A stretch of 64,000 nt of DNA from Bacillus aquiflavi (GTDB lineage: Bacteria > Bacillota > Bacilli > Bacillales > Cytobacillaceae), in contig NZ_CP082780.1 of assembly GCF_019915265.1 (NCBI RefSeq), positions 1,302,001 to 1,366,000 on the forward strand, in the 5' to 3' direction. The position numbers were made by a program, and so were the translations under genes. The notes under the pieces were generated by a model. It was not told where the DNA came from and searched no databases. It worked only from the letters and a program-made list of their open reading frames with translations. Of the stretch, positions 29,043 through 39,089 are shown piece by piece; position 1 is the first letter of the stretch; the number at the start of each line of letters is the position of its first letter.

Positions 29043-29481
29043 GCAATGAGCTATTAGAAAAAAACTCGTAAAGGTACTAGAAATAATTGTGTCAAGTTTG
29101 TTGAAGAAAAAGTTAACGTTATTAGAAATGTTTAATAGGTTTATGAATTATAAGCAAACCGAAGAAGGCTAACAGTATTATGAAATATTCTTATTATCTA
29201 ATTGATTATTCAGCTGGGGTATTAAAATACTCTCGATTATTTCTGAGAATATATTGGTTACATATTTATAAATCTAAACTAATATTTGCATACTTTTCTA
29301 TAGAAAAATATCCTTAAAAACTCTGCAAAGATTAATCAAATAAAAACAGCTTTTTAACTGATAAAGATAATCGTTCTCGATTAAATTCTTCCATGTATAA
29401 TAATTTTGAATGTACCAGATTGATATTAAAAACAATATGCTAGTAATTTTTGAATTTTTTTCAAAAGATAGGGGCGTTATG

Positions 29482-29771
29482 ATGGCTGAAATGATTGATA
29501 ACAAGTTAGTTCGTGATAAAATACCGCAAATGATAAAGGAGAATAACAAAAAACGTTTTTTCATGTTGCAAGTGAAGCTGAAGTTAAGCCGCTGTTACTA
29601 CATAAATTAATTGAAGAGTTTGAAGAGTTAGCTGATATATTGGAAGTGATTGAGAGTATCGCCCATGCTTTTAACATTGATATGGATAAAGTGTTAAAAG
29701 TAAAGGCTGATAAGTTAGCAAATCGTGGCGGATTTAATGAACGTATAGTATTGGAAAAGGTAATTGGTTAA
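29482..29771 (+). pseudogene. MazG-like nucleotide pyrophosphohydrolase, frameshifted
   Basis: The start (ATG 29482, AGGGG 8 nt upstream) gives MAEMIDNKLVRDKIPQMIKENNKKRFF, the standard opening of short MazG-like (HisE-like) house-cleaning enzymes. The frame then goes wrong in the T6 run near 29555-29560. In the next frame it continues HVASEAEVKPLLLHKLIEEFEELADILEVIES...RGGFNERIVLEKVIG to a stop at 29771. Adding one T restores it. The loop between LIEEFE and ELADIL is shorter than in relatives, so there may also be a small deletion. Confidence 0.8.
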
Positions 29772-30005
29772 TAGCGTAAAACCCGTAAAATAACAATGTT
29801 GAATTTATATTAATGAAGGAACTCATTAAAGGAGTGTCTTATTAGAGAGAGGCATTCTTCATGGAAATATTTTAATTAAATTTTATTTGAATCAATTTTT
29901 CCTACGTGGATAGTTAAACAAGGGAAATTTACAACACACCTATACTTAGTCTCATACATATGAATAAATGAGTGATGATTTTTTGATGAGGAGGATGTTT
30001 TTTTA

Positions 30006-30314
30006 ATGTATGGGAATTATTTTTATAACACACCAACCCCTATGGAAAGACAAAGAATTACGAAGCAACAAGCTCGAGAAATAGCTCTAAGAAGGGTGCC
30101 TGGGAAAGTTATGCATGTAGATATGGATTTAGAAAATGGTGTTTTAGTTTATGAAGTCTTCATTATGACGGCACAAGGCAAAATATTTGAAGTTGAGATA
30201 CTTGCAAAAAACGGTAAGATTTTAAAAATTGAACAAGAAAATGATGATGATGATCATAACCCTTACTATCATTACGACAACAATAATAACTACAATAATT
30301 ATAACAATGATTAA
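30006..30314 (+). CDS. PepSY-domain protein
   Basis: The 102-aa product has one PepSY domain (about 16-75: RITKQQAREIALRRVPGKV...YEVFIMTAQGKIFEVEILAKNGKILKIE). It is followed by an acidic and Asn/Tyr-rich tail (DDDDHNPYYHYDNNNN). PepSY domains usually act outside the membrane, often as peptidase inhibitors, but no signal peptide is seen here. GAGGAGG lies upstream of the ATG. Confidence 0.85.
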   Translation: MYGNYFYNTPTPMERQRITKQQAREIALRRVPGKVMHVDMDLENGVLVYEVFIMTAQGKIFEVEILAKNGKILKIEQENDDDDHNPYYHYDNNNNYNNYNND

Positions 30315-30566
30315 AAACTATTTAGGACTGCTTTTAATGAAAAGGGAGAATGCCTAGCTATAGTGAGCTACAGTCCTTTTTAGATTTTTTCCTTCCGCAT
30401 TCTTCTATTATAAATGCTAAATCTCCATTTTAGTTTCTGTGTAAAGCTTTTCACTATAGTATGAATCCGAGTATTCATTTAAGTAAAGACCTAGTACTTA
30501 AATTTATTGAGTATGATATTAGAACTAAGCAATTCTCGTAAAAATACTATTTAACGTTAAAGTTAT

Positions 30567-30615
30567 AAAGGATTGAACTCTGTATTATACAGAATTCGAT
30601 CCTTTTTATTTTTTC
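30567..30615 (+). terminator. Terminator in the 30315-30802 gap
   Basis: AAGGATTGAACTCTGTA and TACAGAATTCGATCCTT form a long near-perfect hairpin followed by T-rich sequence. An earlier hairpin (GGACTG near 30325 with CAGTCC near 30376, then Ts) probably ends the PepSY gene. I see no gene in the rest of this 488-bp gap. Confidence 0.7.
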
Positions 30616-30802
30616 CAATGAATGGTGTTCGTTTCTGTTCGTTGCCATGGTTATGTTGTGTTCCCAAACTAGCGAGGAACAATGACTAGATTTTAAACTA
30701 TTAGTGTTAAACATAAGCACCGTATGAACTTCAAAAATGAAGCACTCATCCAGTATGGGATATGTAAGAATTGGACATATTTAAAAAAAGGAGGAATGGG
30801 CT

Positions 30803-31618
30803 ATGGATATAAAATTAGAAATTCAGGATGGATCACCTTGGTGGCTAAGTCCTAATATTTGGACTGTACCAGGCAAAGATCCGACAAGTACACCGGATCA
30901 GCCGATCGTAGGTGAACCGTGTTACATATGGGCACGCGTTCAAAACAAAGGTGAAGATGCTGTTGAGAATGCCACTGTACGTTTCTACTGGGCGAATCCA
31001 GCTGTTGGATTTGATCGCCATACAGCCAATTATATTGGTACCGCTAATGTATCTCTTAATGGCGGTGAGACGCGAGACGTATTATGTTTAAGCCCATGGG
31101 ATCCGACCTTTGTCAATAATGGTCATGAATGCGTAGTCGCAGAAGTTTCCCATAGCTATCTTGATCCATTGCCATCCGTACCGCAATTCAATGTTCCAAC
31201 CGATCGCCATGTGGCGCAACGTAACTTAATAGTACTCAAGTTGGCTAGAAAAAAGACGTATTTTACAACAAATTTTGAACTACATAATCATTCCCGACTT
31301 GCACAAACTTATCACATCGTTACTCGAGTTGGTAGTCTTGAAGAGATCGATGCATTGCTGTCATATCTTGATCAAAATATCCCGAAAAATGGTGAAGGTA
31401 CAATGACACAAGTCGGTTTTGTAAGGAGATCTTGTCCGGATGAAGATGCTCTAGAAGAAGCAGAGCCCGTTGTCAAACTGGAAGTTGGCCCGAATGCGAA
31501 TGTTGGCTTATCAGTTGTAGGGATGCTTGAGGGAGAGATTGCACTTCTTCATATTGTCCAAAAAAGAGATGAGATAGAAATCGGTGGTTTAAGTATCCTA
31601 GTTTTTCAAAGTAACTAA
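30803..31618 (+). CDS. Unrecognised protein with Ig-like (CARDB-type) fold, gene 1 of a pair
   Basis: I do not recognise this 271-aa protein. The region about 38-110 (YIWARVQNKGEDAVENATVRFYWANPAVG...NGGETRDVLC) looks like a CARDB or Ig-like beta-sandwich. The C-terminal half (about 150-270) is a second beta-rich domain ending SILVFQSN. There is no signal peptide or membrane segment. AAGGAGG precedes the start. It lies 27 nt before the next gene and probably shares its transcript. A structural or surface-display role is possible but unproven. Confidence 0.7.
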   Translation: MDIKLEIQDGSPWWLSPNIWTVPGKDPTSTPDQPIVGEPCYIWARVQNKGEDAVENATVRFYWANPAVGFDRHTANYIGTANVSLNGGETRDVLCLSPWDPTFVNNGHECVVAEVSHSYLDPLPSVPQFNVPTDRHVAQRNLIVLKLARKKTYFTTNFELHNHSRLAQTYHIVTRVGSLEEIDALLSYLDQNIPKNGEGTMTQVGFVRRSCPDEDALEEAEPVVKLEVGPNANVGLSVVGMLEGEIALLHIVQKRDEIEIGGLSILVFQSN

Positions 31619-31645
31619 CAAAAGCAGGAGGTAAGTTAAAAAGCT

Positions 31646-33232
31646 ATGACACAATTTATCATCCCAAATCGCCCTTTTGCTTCAGAACCAATTACTGGCT
31701 TGATGACGCCAGATGGCATTTTTGAGGTCAGTCTTGGAAAGCAAATGATTCATGCTCATTTTATGAATAATGGCCCAGCTATTGATCAGGTCCAAATTTA
31801 CATTGAAAGCGTATCAGACCCAGGTATCGTTGTAACGCCAAGAACATATAAAATTGATCACGCTGCAACTGGAGTGTCGCATCTTTTTAGCTGGGAAGCT
31901 GATTTTAGCGCAGCAACCCCTGGGAAGCATATGGTGAGTTTTATTGTTATAACGGCTGCAGGACTACAACGGATAATTAAAACGATATTTTTAACGAAAA
32001 TGAGCTTTAATCCAGCTACACATTCGTTTTCAGTTATGACACCAGAGGCAGTATTTAATGTTGCTTTTAAAAAAATGATCGGTCCCCGTGATCCTCACTT
32101 TTCAAACAAAAAAAATACCCAAGGCGATGAGAAGGCAACTCTCCTTGAAGTTCTCAACGGTGTTGGGAACTCCCGAGCGAACGATGATGAGTCTGAAAAT
32201 TTGCTTGATTATTTAAGCAAGGCGATCAGTGTTACAAATGATCCACGCTTTAAGCTTTGCGTACCGCAATTACTACTCGGGGAACTAGAAGCTCAGCTTC
32301 AACTTACTCCTCCGTCTGAGGGGCAGTACGGAGATTTACCGTTTCAAGATCCATGGTGGAAGGTTGTGCTCGCTGTTGTAGCATTTGTTCTGCTCGTAGC
32401 GGCTGCAATCGCAGAAGCTGTAGATGGTTCAGGTGATATTACTGCAGGAGCAGGCGGTACTCACGATTTGCCGAATGATAGTGGCGGCTCTTGCTGTACA
32501 ATTGAAGCTAGTGGTGGCGGTACAAGTAAAGTAGCAGCAGGCTTAGTTGCAGCTGCAGCAACCGTTGCAACTATTGCAGGTGCAAGTGACACCCGTGATC
32601 CATTCCGTAAAGGTCAAGATCATACCGCTCCCAATGCAGGGGAACTTACGGTAACTGAAGAAATGAAAATGAGTTTCTCTTATCCAGAAGCTATAATGCC
32701 TGGAAAGCCATTTAAAGTGAAGGTTGACTGGAAATATCAACGTAATACGACAGGTGGAACATACACATATAACGATATAGAGACAAATGCTAATACTCAT
32801 CTGCTGTCCAAATATGAAATGAGCGCACCGGATGTAATCCATTTAGACAATGATGAAAAATTTATTGTTAAAGCTCAGTTTTATGATGCCGATCATAATC
32901 TCTTTACCGGCAATCAGCTTTTTGTGCAGTGCTTCCTTATAGGGCTGGATGGCCAATGGAACAGTTTCGTCCTGCAAGATACTGGTATAGATAAAGACGA
33001 AACAGTTAACGATGGTACGTATACCGGTTCTAAATATTTTTCTAGAAAAGATAATGGAATTTGGAAATACCTTGTCATTGCTCAAGATATCAATCATGCG
33101 ACTCCGGACATGGAGCCGGAAGAAGCAGCACAAATAATTGGCGGAATGCTCCTAACAAATCAGTTAAGTATCTCCTTTGAAGGCGGGACGTGTCCGATTG
33201 TATATGATGGTGAAGTCAACGTAATCGGCTAA
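31646..33232 (+). CDS. Unrecognised modular protein with central hydrophobic segments, gene 2 of a pair
   Basis: The 528-aa protein has an N-terminal beta-sandwich (about 20-125), a linker, a hydrophobic stretch (about 233-250, WWKVVLAVVAFVLLVAAA) and a Gly/Ala-rich low-complexity part with SCC and AAGLVAAAATVATIAGA. A C-terminal domain (about 330-528) includes LQDTGIDKDETVNDGTYT, which resembles the metal-binding loop of choice-of-anchor X domains. AGGAGG lies upstream. With the preceding gene it forms a two-gene unit of unknown role. Confidence 0.7.
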   Translation: MTQFIIPNRPFASEPITGLMTPDGIFEVSLGKQMIHAHFMNNGPAIDQVQIYIESVSDPGIVVTPRTYKIDHAATGVSHLFSWEADFSAATPGKHMVSFIVITAAGLQRIIKTIFLTKMSFNPATHSFSVMTPEAVFNVAFKKMIGPRDPHFSNKKNTQGDEKATLLEVLNGVGNSRANDDESENLLDYLSKAISVTNDPRFKLCVPQLLLGELEAQLQLTPPSEGQYGDLPFQDPWWKVVLAVVAFVLLVAAAIAEAVDGSGDITAGAGGTHDLPNDSGGSCCTIEASGGGTSKVAAGLVAAAATVATIAGASDTRDPFRKGQDHTAPNAGELTVTEEMKMSFSYPEAIMPGKPFKVKVDWKYQRNTTGGTYTYNDIETNANTHLLSKYEMSAPDVIHLDNDEKFIVKAQFYDADHNLFTGNQLFVQCFLIGLDGQWNSFVLQDTGIDKDETVNDGTYTGSKYFSRKDNGIWKYLVIAQDINHATPDMEPEEAAQIIGGMLLTNQLSISFEGGTCPIVYDGEVNVIG

Positions 33233-33265
33233 ATATTATTCTCATTTAACCATTTGAAAAATTCG

Positions 33266-33299
33266 CGATTCTTCATTAAAAGGATCGCTTTTTTTATTT
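33266..33299 (+). terminator. Terminator of the two-gene unit
   Basis: GCGAT pairs with ATCGC around a longer loop and is followed by seven Ts. Confidence 0.65.
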
Positions 33300-33563
33300 A
33301 TGCACTGTCACTAGAAAACACGAGCGTTTGTCAATAGTTTGAAATAAGTCAAAAATTCCTGTTTCAGAGTACAAAAAATGATTATTTTAATTTTTATATG
33401 TACGTGTACGTATATTTTAAAATTTTTTTCTGTTGCAGAAAGCTTTTTTTAATCTAACATAAAATACAATATTAAGAACTAAGTGATAAATATTATAAAT
33501 AAATAGGGAAAAACATATTAAAATAAAAATAAAAAGATATTTTAAAAGAAAAGGATCAGATAG

Positions 33564-34817
33564 ATGAAAAACTCTTTGTTCTCGCCACTGACATCAAAAA
33601 ATTATCGAAGCTTTTTTATGGGGCAAATATTTTCAGATTTAGGAAATTGGCTTGATTTTACAATTTTAACTGTTTTAATTATCTATGAATGGGGATTAGA
33701 TGAATCTTCAATGGCGTTATTTGTCATCACGTATGGACTGCCATGGGTTGTAATCGGTCCTTTTGTAAGTGTTTTTGTTGATCGATGGTCAAGAAAAAAA
33801 GTGCTAATGATTTCTTCCTTTTTACGTATATTTGTAATAGTAGGTTATATATTTGCTCCTAATCTATTTTTCTTATTAATTTTCGTCTTCTTTAAAGGGA
33901 CGTTAGCTTCTCTGTTTGATCCTGCCCGTTAAGCAAGCATTCGATTATTAGTAAAGGAGTCTCAACTGTCAGCGGCTGTAACATATCTCAAATTTCTTTA
34001 AATTCTATGAAAATAGTTGGTCCATCACTTGGAGGTATTTTAGTCGCATCATTTAATTCTGACATTGTTTTAATTGTTGAAGCTTTCTGTTTTATTTTTA
34101 CAACGATTATCTTATCCTTCGTTCATTTACCTAATATAAGAAATACTTCGATTGAAAAAGTTCAGGAAAAGAAGAAATATAAAGATGAACTTCAAGAAGG
34201 GATAAAACATATATACAACAATACAATTTTGAGTACTGCAATTGTGTTATCCGCACTGTCCTTGTTTATTATCTTTCTTTGCGATGGTTTACTAGTTATA
34301 TTATCTAAACAAATCGGTTTCAATGAAGCTGCATTTGGTATATTTGTTTCATTAATCGGTTTTGGTTCACTAATAAGTTCTTTTGTAATAGGATAACGAT
34401 TATTTTGGAAAAATAAACCGCTCACTACAATGGCGCTTACTTTTGGAATGATAGGATTTATAGTTGTCGTTATGGGGTTAGAAGGAGCCAATTATATTCA
34501 GCTTCCTTCATTAATCTATTATTTATGTGCTTTTTTATTAGGAGCTTTAGCAGGCAGGCGGAAATATTCCTTATGCCTATGTTTTGCAAACTGAAACACC
34601 AAATCAAAAAATGGGAAGAGTGAGTTCGGCAGCTCAAAGCGTTCAAACAATCACGATGCTTCTCGCACCCGGTATTGGTGCTTTTATGGCTAAAGCTCTC
34701 GGAGTAGGGAATGTTTTTGCGATCTGTGGAGTTCTATGTATATTTGCAGGAATTTCCTATCTAATTTTCTTAAAAATAAACAGACTAGAAGTTATTCAAA
34801 ATAAGCAAAGTGTATAG
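33564..34817 (+). pseudogene. MFS drug-efflux-type transporter, multiply broken
   Basis: The N-terminal part (LTSKNYRSFFMGQIFSDLGNWLD...VDRWSRKKVLMISSF) is a major facilitator of the macrolide-efflux type. The frame stops at TAA 33930-33932, where relatives have a Gln codon (DPARQASIR). It then shifts near 33977, stops again at 34394-34396, and shifts once more near 34555, where LGALAG continues as NIPYAYVLQTETPNQKMGRVSSAAQSVQTITMLLAPG in another frame. At least four lesions mean the gene is dead. Confidence 0.9.
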
Positions 34818-34891
34818 TAGGAAAATTTCAACATTTGGGCAAAAAATAAAAGCAACTGGAAAGAACAATTCTTTTTTTCCGTTAAGTGAGA

Positions 34892-35070
34892 TTAAAGTTC
34901 ACAAGCGTACCCATCCTTATCTCTGTCTAAAGCAGGGTTATAGGATGTGTGACCTTTTGCAACACCGTTAGGATATTTAGCACGCAGCTCTGTACAATTT
35001 TAGCAAACAGCTCTATATTATCGCTAGTTGAAGTAGATTCTGTAGTTGTATTCAATTCAGTTGAAGAAGT
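34892..35070 (-). pseudogene. Excalibur calcium-binding domain remnant
   Basis: On the minus strand a Thr/Ser-rich linker (TSSTELNTTTESTSTSD) leads, after a one-base frameshift near 35002, into CTELRAKYPNGVAKGHTSYNP and ALDRDKDGYACEL followed by a stop. This is the excalibur motif (DxDxDGxxCE) found at the C terminus of secreted nucleases and wall proteins. The rest of the parent gene is missing. Confidence 0.75.
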
Positions 35071-35171
35071 CTAAAAACCCCTTGAAAATAATAGGATATA
35101 TATTTACTATTAATATACATGTATAAAAAATACTTCTATAGATAAATTTTCTATCAAAAGTGGGTGAAGCC

Positions 35172-37031
35172 ATGAAAATCTTACATGCCCGTGAGATTTA
35201 TACCGTCATTGAAATCATTCAACAAACATTGAAAACCACCTATGAACAAGTGAGTGAAATTGAACATGCTGTTGAAGGAATTATTCAACTAGAAGATTCA
35301 CTTAAAGGAAAAGGAGGCGAAGCGATTCGTGCTTTTTTTCAAAACGTACATAAGCCATTTCTCTTATTTCATCAAGCATTCATTACTGATTATGATACAA
35401 TTTTAGAAAAAATTAAATACTTACTCCAATCGTTTGAGCCGGCAGAAGATGGCTTTATTCACGAAATTTTTTTAGAAAATGATGTCGCGAATGGGTTAGA
35501 TCGTCTTGAGAGACGAGTTACATCGATAACAAGTGAAATTAACAATGCGATACATAGTGTACAAGATATCGTCAGCTTGCCACCTATCCAAGCTGATGAA
35601 ACAATCTTTCAGATCAATCAAGCGCGACAACATAATCGAATGACGATCGAAAACCTTCATTCCTTTGATGAGCAAGCAACTCGTTTACTTGACCGGATTT
35701 TAGATGACTTACTAATGATGACCAGCTTTATGAAAGAAATAGAAGCGATGACTCAAAGCGGTCAATTGCCAATTTCTCATAACAGCGTATCAAAAATGAT
35801 GACAAGCGAGGCTTATCGCAAGCTTTTAGGCAGCTTAGTGCAAAAGGTTGTGCTTGAGCCAATCAATACAGTCGAAAGAGATCCATATGGAAACGACAAC
35901 AGTATCATATATCACGTATATGCAGACGGCTTGATTGTGATGGAAGCCGATCGATCTGGTAAAGTTCATTATGAAGTTGTTCCAGAAATCCCCGAAGAAA
36001 TAAGGGATGGTGCCATTACTTCACCCGTTGATCGTGCATTTGAAGGTGTCATTGATGGAACGGGAAAAGCGCTTGGTGACACGATAGACGGTCTCGTTTC
36101 TCTATACAAATTTGCCGAGGAAAATTTACAACCGGGTCATATCAATTATATCGAAAAATCCATCTTCGCTTATCAACTCATCCATGACCCAAAGAAAAAG
36201 CTAGGGGAAATGAAGGATAAAGTAATCAATTTCCCAAAATATATGTGGGAAGGGATGAAAAACGCCTGGAATCGAGATGTCATCAACGGAGATGCCCATA
36301 GTCGCGCTGAATTCTTCTCCTATGGTTTAACAACAATCGGGATTGGCGTAATCGGAGATAAAGGATTAAGCAGAGCAGGTCAGCTTGGGAACGCTGCAAA
36401 ACCCGGTCATGTTGGAAAAGTAGGAAGTGTTGCAAATAAGATTCCGCCACCGATACCGATTAATAAAGGACTAACCCCTGCTTTTGCCACAGGCAAAGTT
36501 AATACGATTCCATAAAACGTAAATCGAATCCACCAAGCGAGTAAGGAAGCGTTTGGAGATAGTCGTGGTGGGAAAGTGTCGGTAAGTGTTGGGGGGACTG
36601 GTAAAGGAGCTAGTGGTACTAATAAAATACCTAAATTATCTGAATTAACATTTGAGAAGCAAATGAAGTTTGCCAATAAATATTCTAAAAATTCACCAAT
36701 CAAGATCCCTGAAAATGCTATTATTAAAGCGCAATCGAAAACTGGATATGAACAAATATCCTACAAATGGATTGAAGGGGGAAAAAAGTATGAAGTAAGA
36801 TGGCATACAAGAACTCCAGGTGCTCCTAAAAACCAAGGGAACACTTATGTGGTTGAAAGGACACTACCGGGAAATCCCAATGGGCAAAGAAAGAAAAAAC
36901 AATTTTTAGTAGGAGAAGATACTTGGGTTAGTAAACATGTATGGCAACAAGCCATTGCAGATAGACAAAAAGGAAAAAGTACTCCCCAGCAAAACGAAAT
37001 ATTAGAAAATGGTCATTGGAAGGCACCTTAA
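35172..37031 (+). pseudogene. LXG-type polymorphic toxin, stop codon before the toxin tip
   Basis: LXG toxins are exported by the type VII secretion system and carry variable C-terminal toxin domains. From ATG 35172 the protein has the LXG domain (about 1-210), then a pretoxin region (INGDAHSRAEFFSYGLTTIGIGVIGDKG). It stops at TAA 36513-36515. The frame stays open beyond the stop up to 37031 and encodes a toxin-like tip (KYEVRWHTRTPGAP, GNTYVVERTLPG, VWQQAIADRQKGK). The second copy at 38251 reads IPYNVMDD, so TAC to TAA is the likely lesion; 15 nt after it are also deleted in frame. Restored length would be 619 aa. I do not recognise the tip with confidence. Confidence 0.85.
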
Positions 37032-37043
37032 GGAGGGAAATAT

Positions 37044-37403
37044 ATGGAGAAAATAATAGGTGATTATTATACGGGTTTTGAAGGATATCCAGAAATTGTT
37101 TTTTATATAAAAATTGGTGAAAAGAGGGAAGTGATTAGAATTTGGGATGGTTATTTTGACAATATAATGCAAAAAATTCAACCGAATGATGATGGATGGC
37201 ATTCTTTAGCATATTATTATCATTTAGATGAAGGATGGTATGAAGATAGCCCTTGGAAAATACCTAACAATAAGGATGCTTTACAACAATTGCAAACTAT
37301 AAATATTAAGTTGTTAGATAAAAAAGAACAAATTATTTTAAAAGAGATAATCAACCTTTTAAAGGAGAATCTCAATAGCGATATTTATATAGAATATTCT
37401 TAA
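37044..37403 (+). CDS. Probable immunity protein for the preceding toxin
   Basis: The 119-aa acidic protein (MEKIIGDYYTGFEGYPEIVFYIKIG...) starts 12 nt after the toxin stop and has a good AGGAGGG site. It has no signal peptide or membrane helix. Position directly after an LXG toxin tip is the usual place of the cognate immunity gene. The family is not recognised and the role is inferred from context only. Confidence 0.65.
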   Translation: MEKIIGDYYTGFEGYPEIVFYIKIGEKREVIRIWDGYFDNIMQKIQPNDDGWHSLAYYYHLDEGWYEDSPWKIPNNKDALQQLQTINIKLLDKKEQIILKEIINLLKENLNSDIYIEYS

Positions 37404-37792
37404 AATGCATGTTAAATTGGGGGTAAACAATTTTCTCCAAACCCCATAAAACTCTTTAATCATACATGGCTTTTAATAGATTCTATAGACGATTAATAAT
37501 AAAACGTACCATGCGTTTAATATAGTGTTGAAGAATAAAAATCAACCAAAGGTTTTGTCAAGACCAAAAGGCTTAGGTGTATCCAGTTTTCTCAAGTACT
37601 TGTTAAAATACATCCAGAATAAACAGTAGATAATGATTTTAAAGAATGTATTGGGCTATAGATTGCTATTTTCGACATTGTTTTAGTTAATTTCTTAATG
37701 TATTGGAAGTTTTGGAGAATGTAATCGAGGTAAGATCCACATAAGTTATCTGAAAGGCTCCAATAAAGGAGCTTTTTTTTCTTTCACCAGTT
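37404..37792. other. Gap with terminator between toxin modules
   Basis: I see no gene in this stretch. GCTCC AATAAA GGAGC followed by eight Ts (about 37758-37782) is a likely terminator. The partial second toxin copy begins right after it. Confidence 0.6.
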
Positions 37793-38739
37793 GATCATTT
37801 GAAGTGTCATTGATGGAATGGGAAAAGCTCTTGGTGACACGATAGACGGTCTCGTTTCTCTATACAAATTTGCCAAGGGAAATTTACAACCGGGTCATAT
37901 CAATTATATTGAAAAAGCAATCTTCGCCTATCAACTCATCCATGACCCAAAGAAAAAGCTAGGGGAAAATAAGAATAAAGTAATCAATTTCCTAAAATAT
38001 ATGTGGGAAGGGATGAAAAACGCCTGGAATCGAGATGTCATCAACGGTGATGCTCATAGCCGCGCTGAATTCTTCTCCTATGGTTTAACAACAATTGAAA
38101 TTGGCTTAATCGGAGATAAAGGATTAAGTAGAGCAGGTCAGCTTGGAAATGCGGCAAAACTCGGTAATGTTGCCAATAAGATCCCGCCACCGATACCGAT
38201 TAATAAAGGATTAACTCCGGCTTTTGTTACATGCACGGTAAACAACATTCCATACAACGTAATGGATGACTTGTACAATCGAATCCACCAGGCGAGTAAG
38301 GAAGCGTTTGGGGGTGTTGGAGAAGCTAGTAAGCGAAGCAGAGGAGCTGAAAAGTCACCATTTGTTGGAATAGTACAGTCAAGAATAAATATTGCTAATA
38401 GACAAACACGTACAACACCAAGGTGACCTTTAACTGGATAACCTGTTTCTGCTGGATTTGATTCATGTATTAGAAGGTCACTTTAACAGGCCGTTAGCTA
38501 ATAATAGATCAATATTTTATATATCACCAGATGAATTAAAAAGAATTTTACAAAAGCCAAGTACTGTAAAGAAACCTATCAAGAAATTGGAAGGAGGGCA
38601 ATATGTTAGGGTTGTAGATACTGGAAAAGTAATAGGAAGATCATCTTTGAAGAGTGGTGGTAAAGAGACAACATATATAAAAGTAATTACGGATAAAGCA
38701 GGAAACCTAATTACAACTTATCCTGTACCGAAACCTTAA
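37793..38739 (+). pseudogene. Partial second LXG toxin copy with a different tip
   Basis: The segment repeats the pretoxin part of the first toxin almost word for word (GKALGDTIDGLVSLYKFA...IPPPIPINKGLTPAF) but lacks the whole LXG domain, and is frame-disrupted at its 5' end. After NRIHQASKEAFGG it diverges to a new tip. Frameshifts near 38424 and 38460 and a TAA at 38437-38439 separate the linker from the tip HVLEGHFNRPLANNRSIF...SPDELKRILQ...ITDKAGNLITTYPVPKP, which looks like an RNase-type toxin domain of the EndoU/barnase-like class. It is a displaced toxin-tip cassette, silent as sequenced. Confidence 0.8.
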
Positions 38740-39089
38740 TAGGAGGTATCTAGAATGGAAAATTCTAATCCAATTGACACTCAGTTATTAAATGAATTTT
38801 ATTTTTTAATAAAGAATAACAGTAATTTAGAAAATTATAGTAATTACTACAATTCTTTGGTAGAGTTTATTAAAATTCATTCGAATTATTTTACGTTAGA
38901 TATTTTAAAAAAATTTAGACTGGATGTTCTCATTAAGTTAGATCCAGATAAATATATTGTTGATAATCCTTCTATTTCTTTACAAATGGAGTCGCAAAGA
39001 TTATTTATAAAATACGAAACGATTGAAAGTCTAGCCATGGCAATAGGTGATACTTTATGGGATATGGTTACTATTTATAGTAGAAAAGA

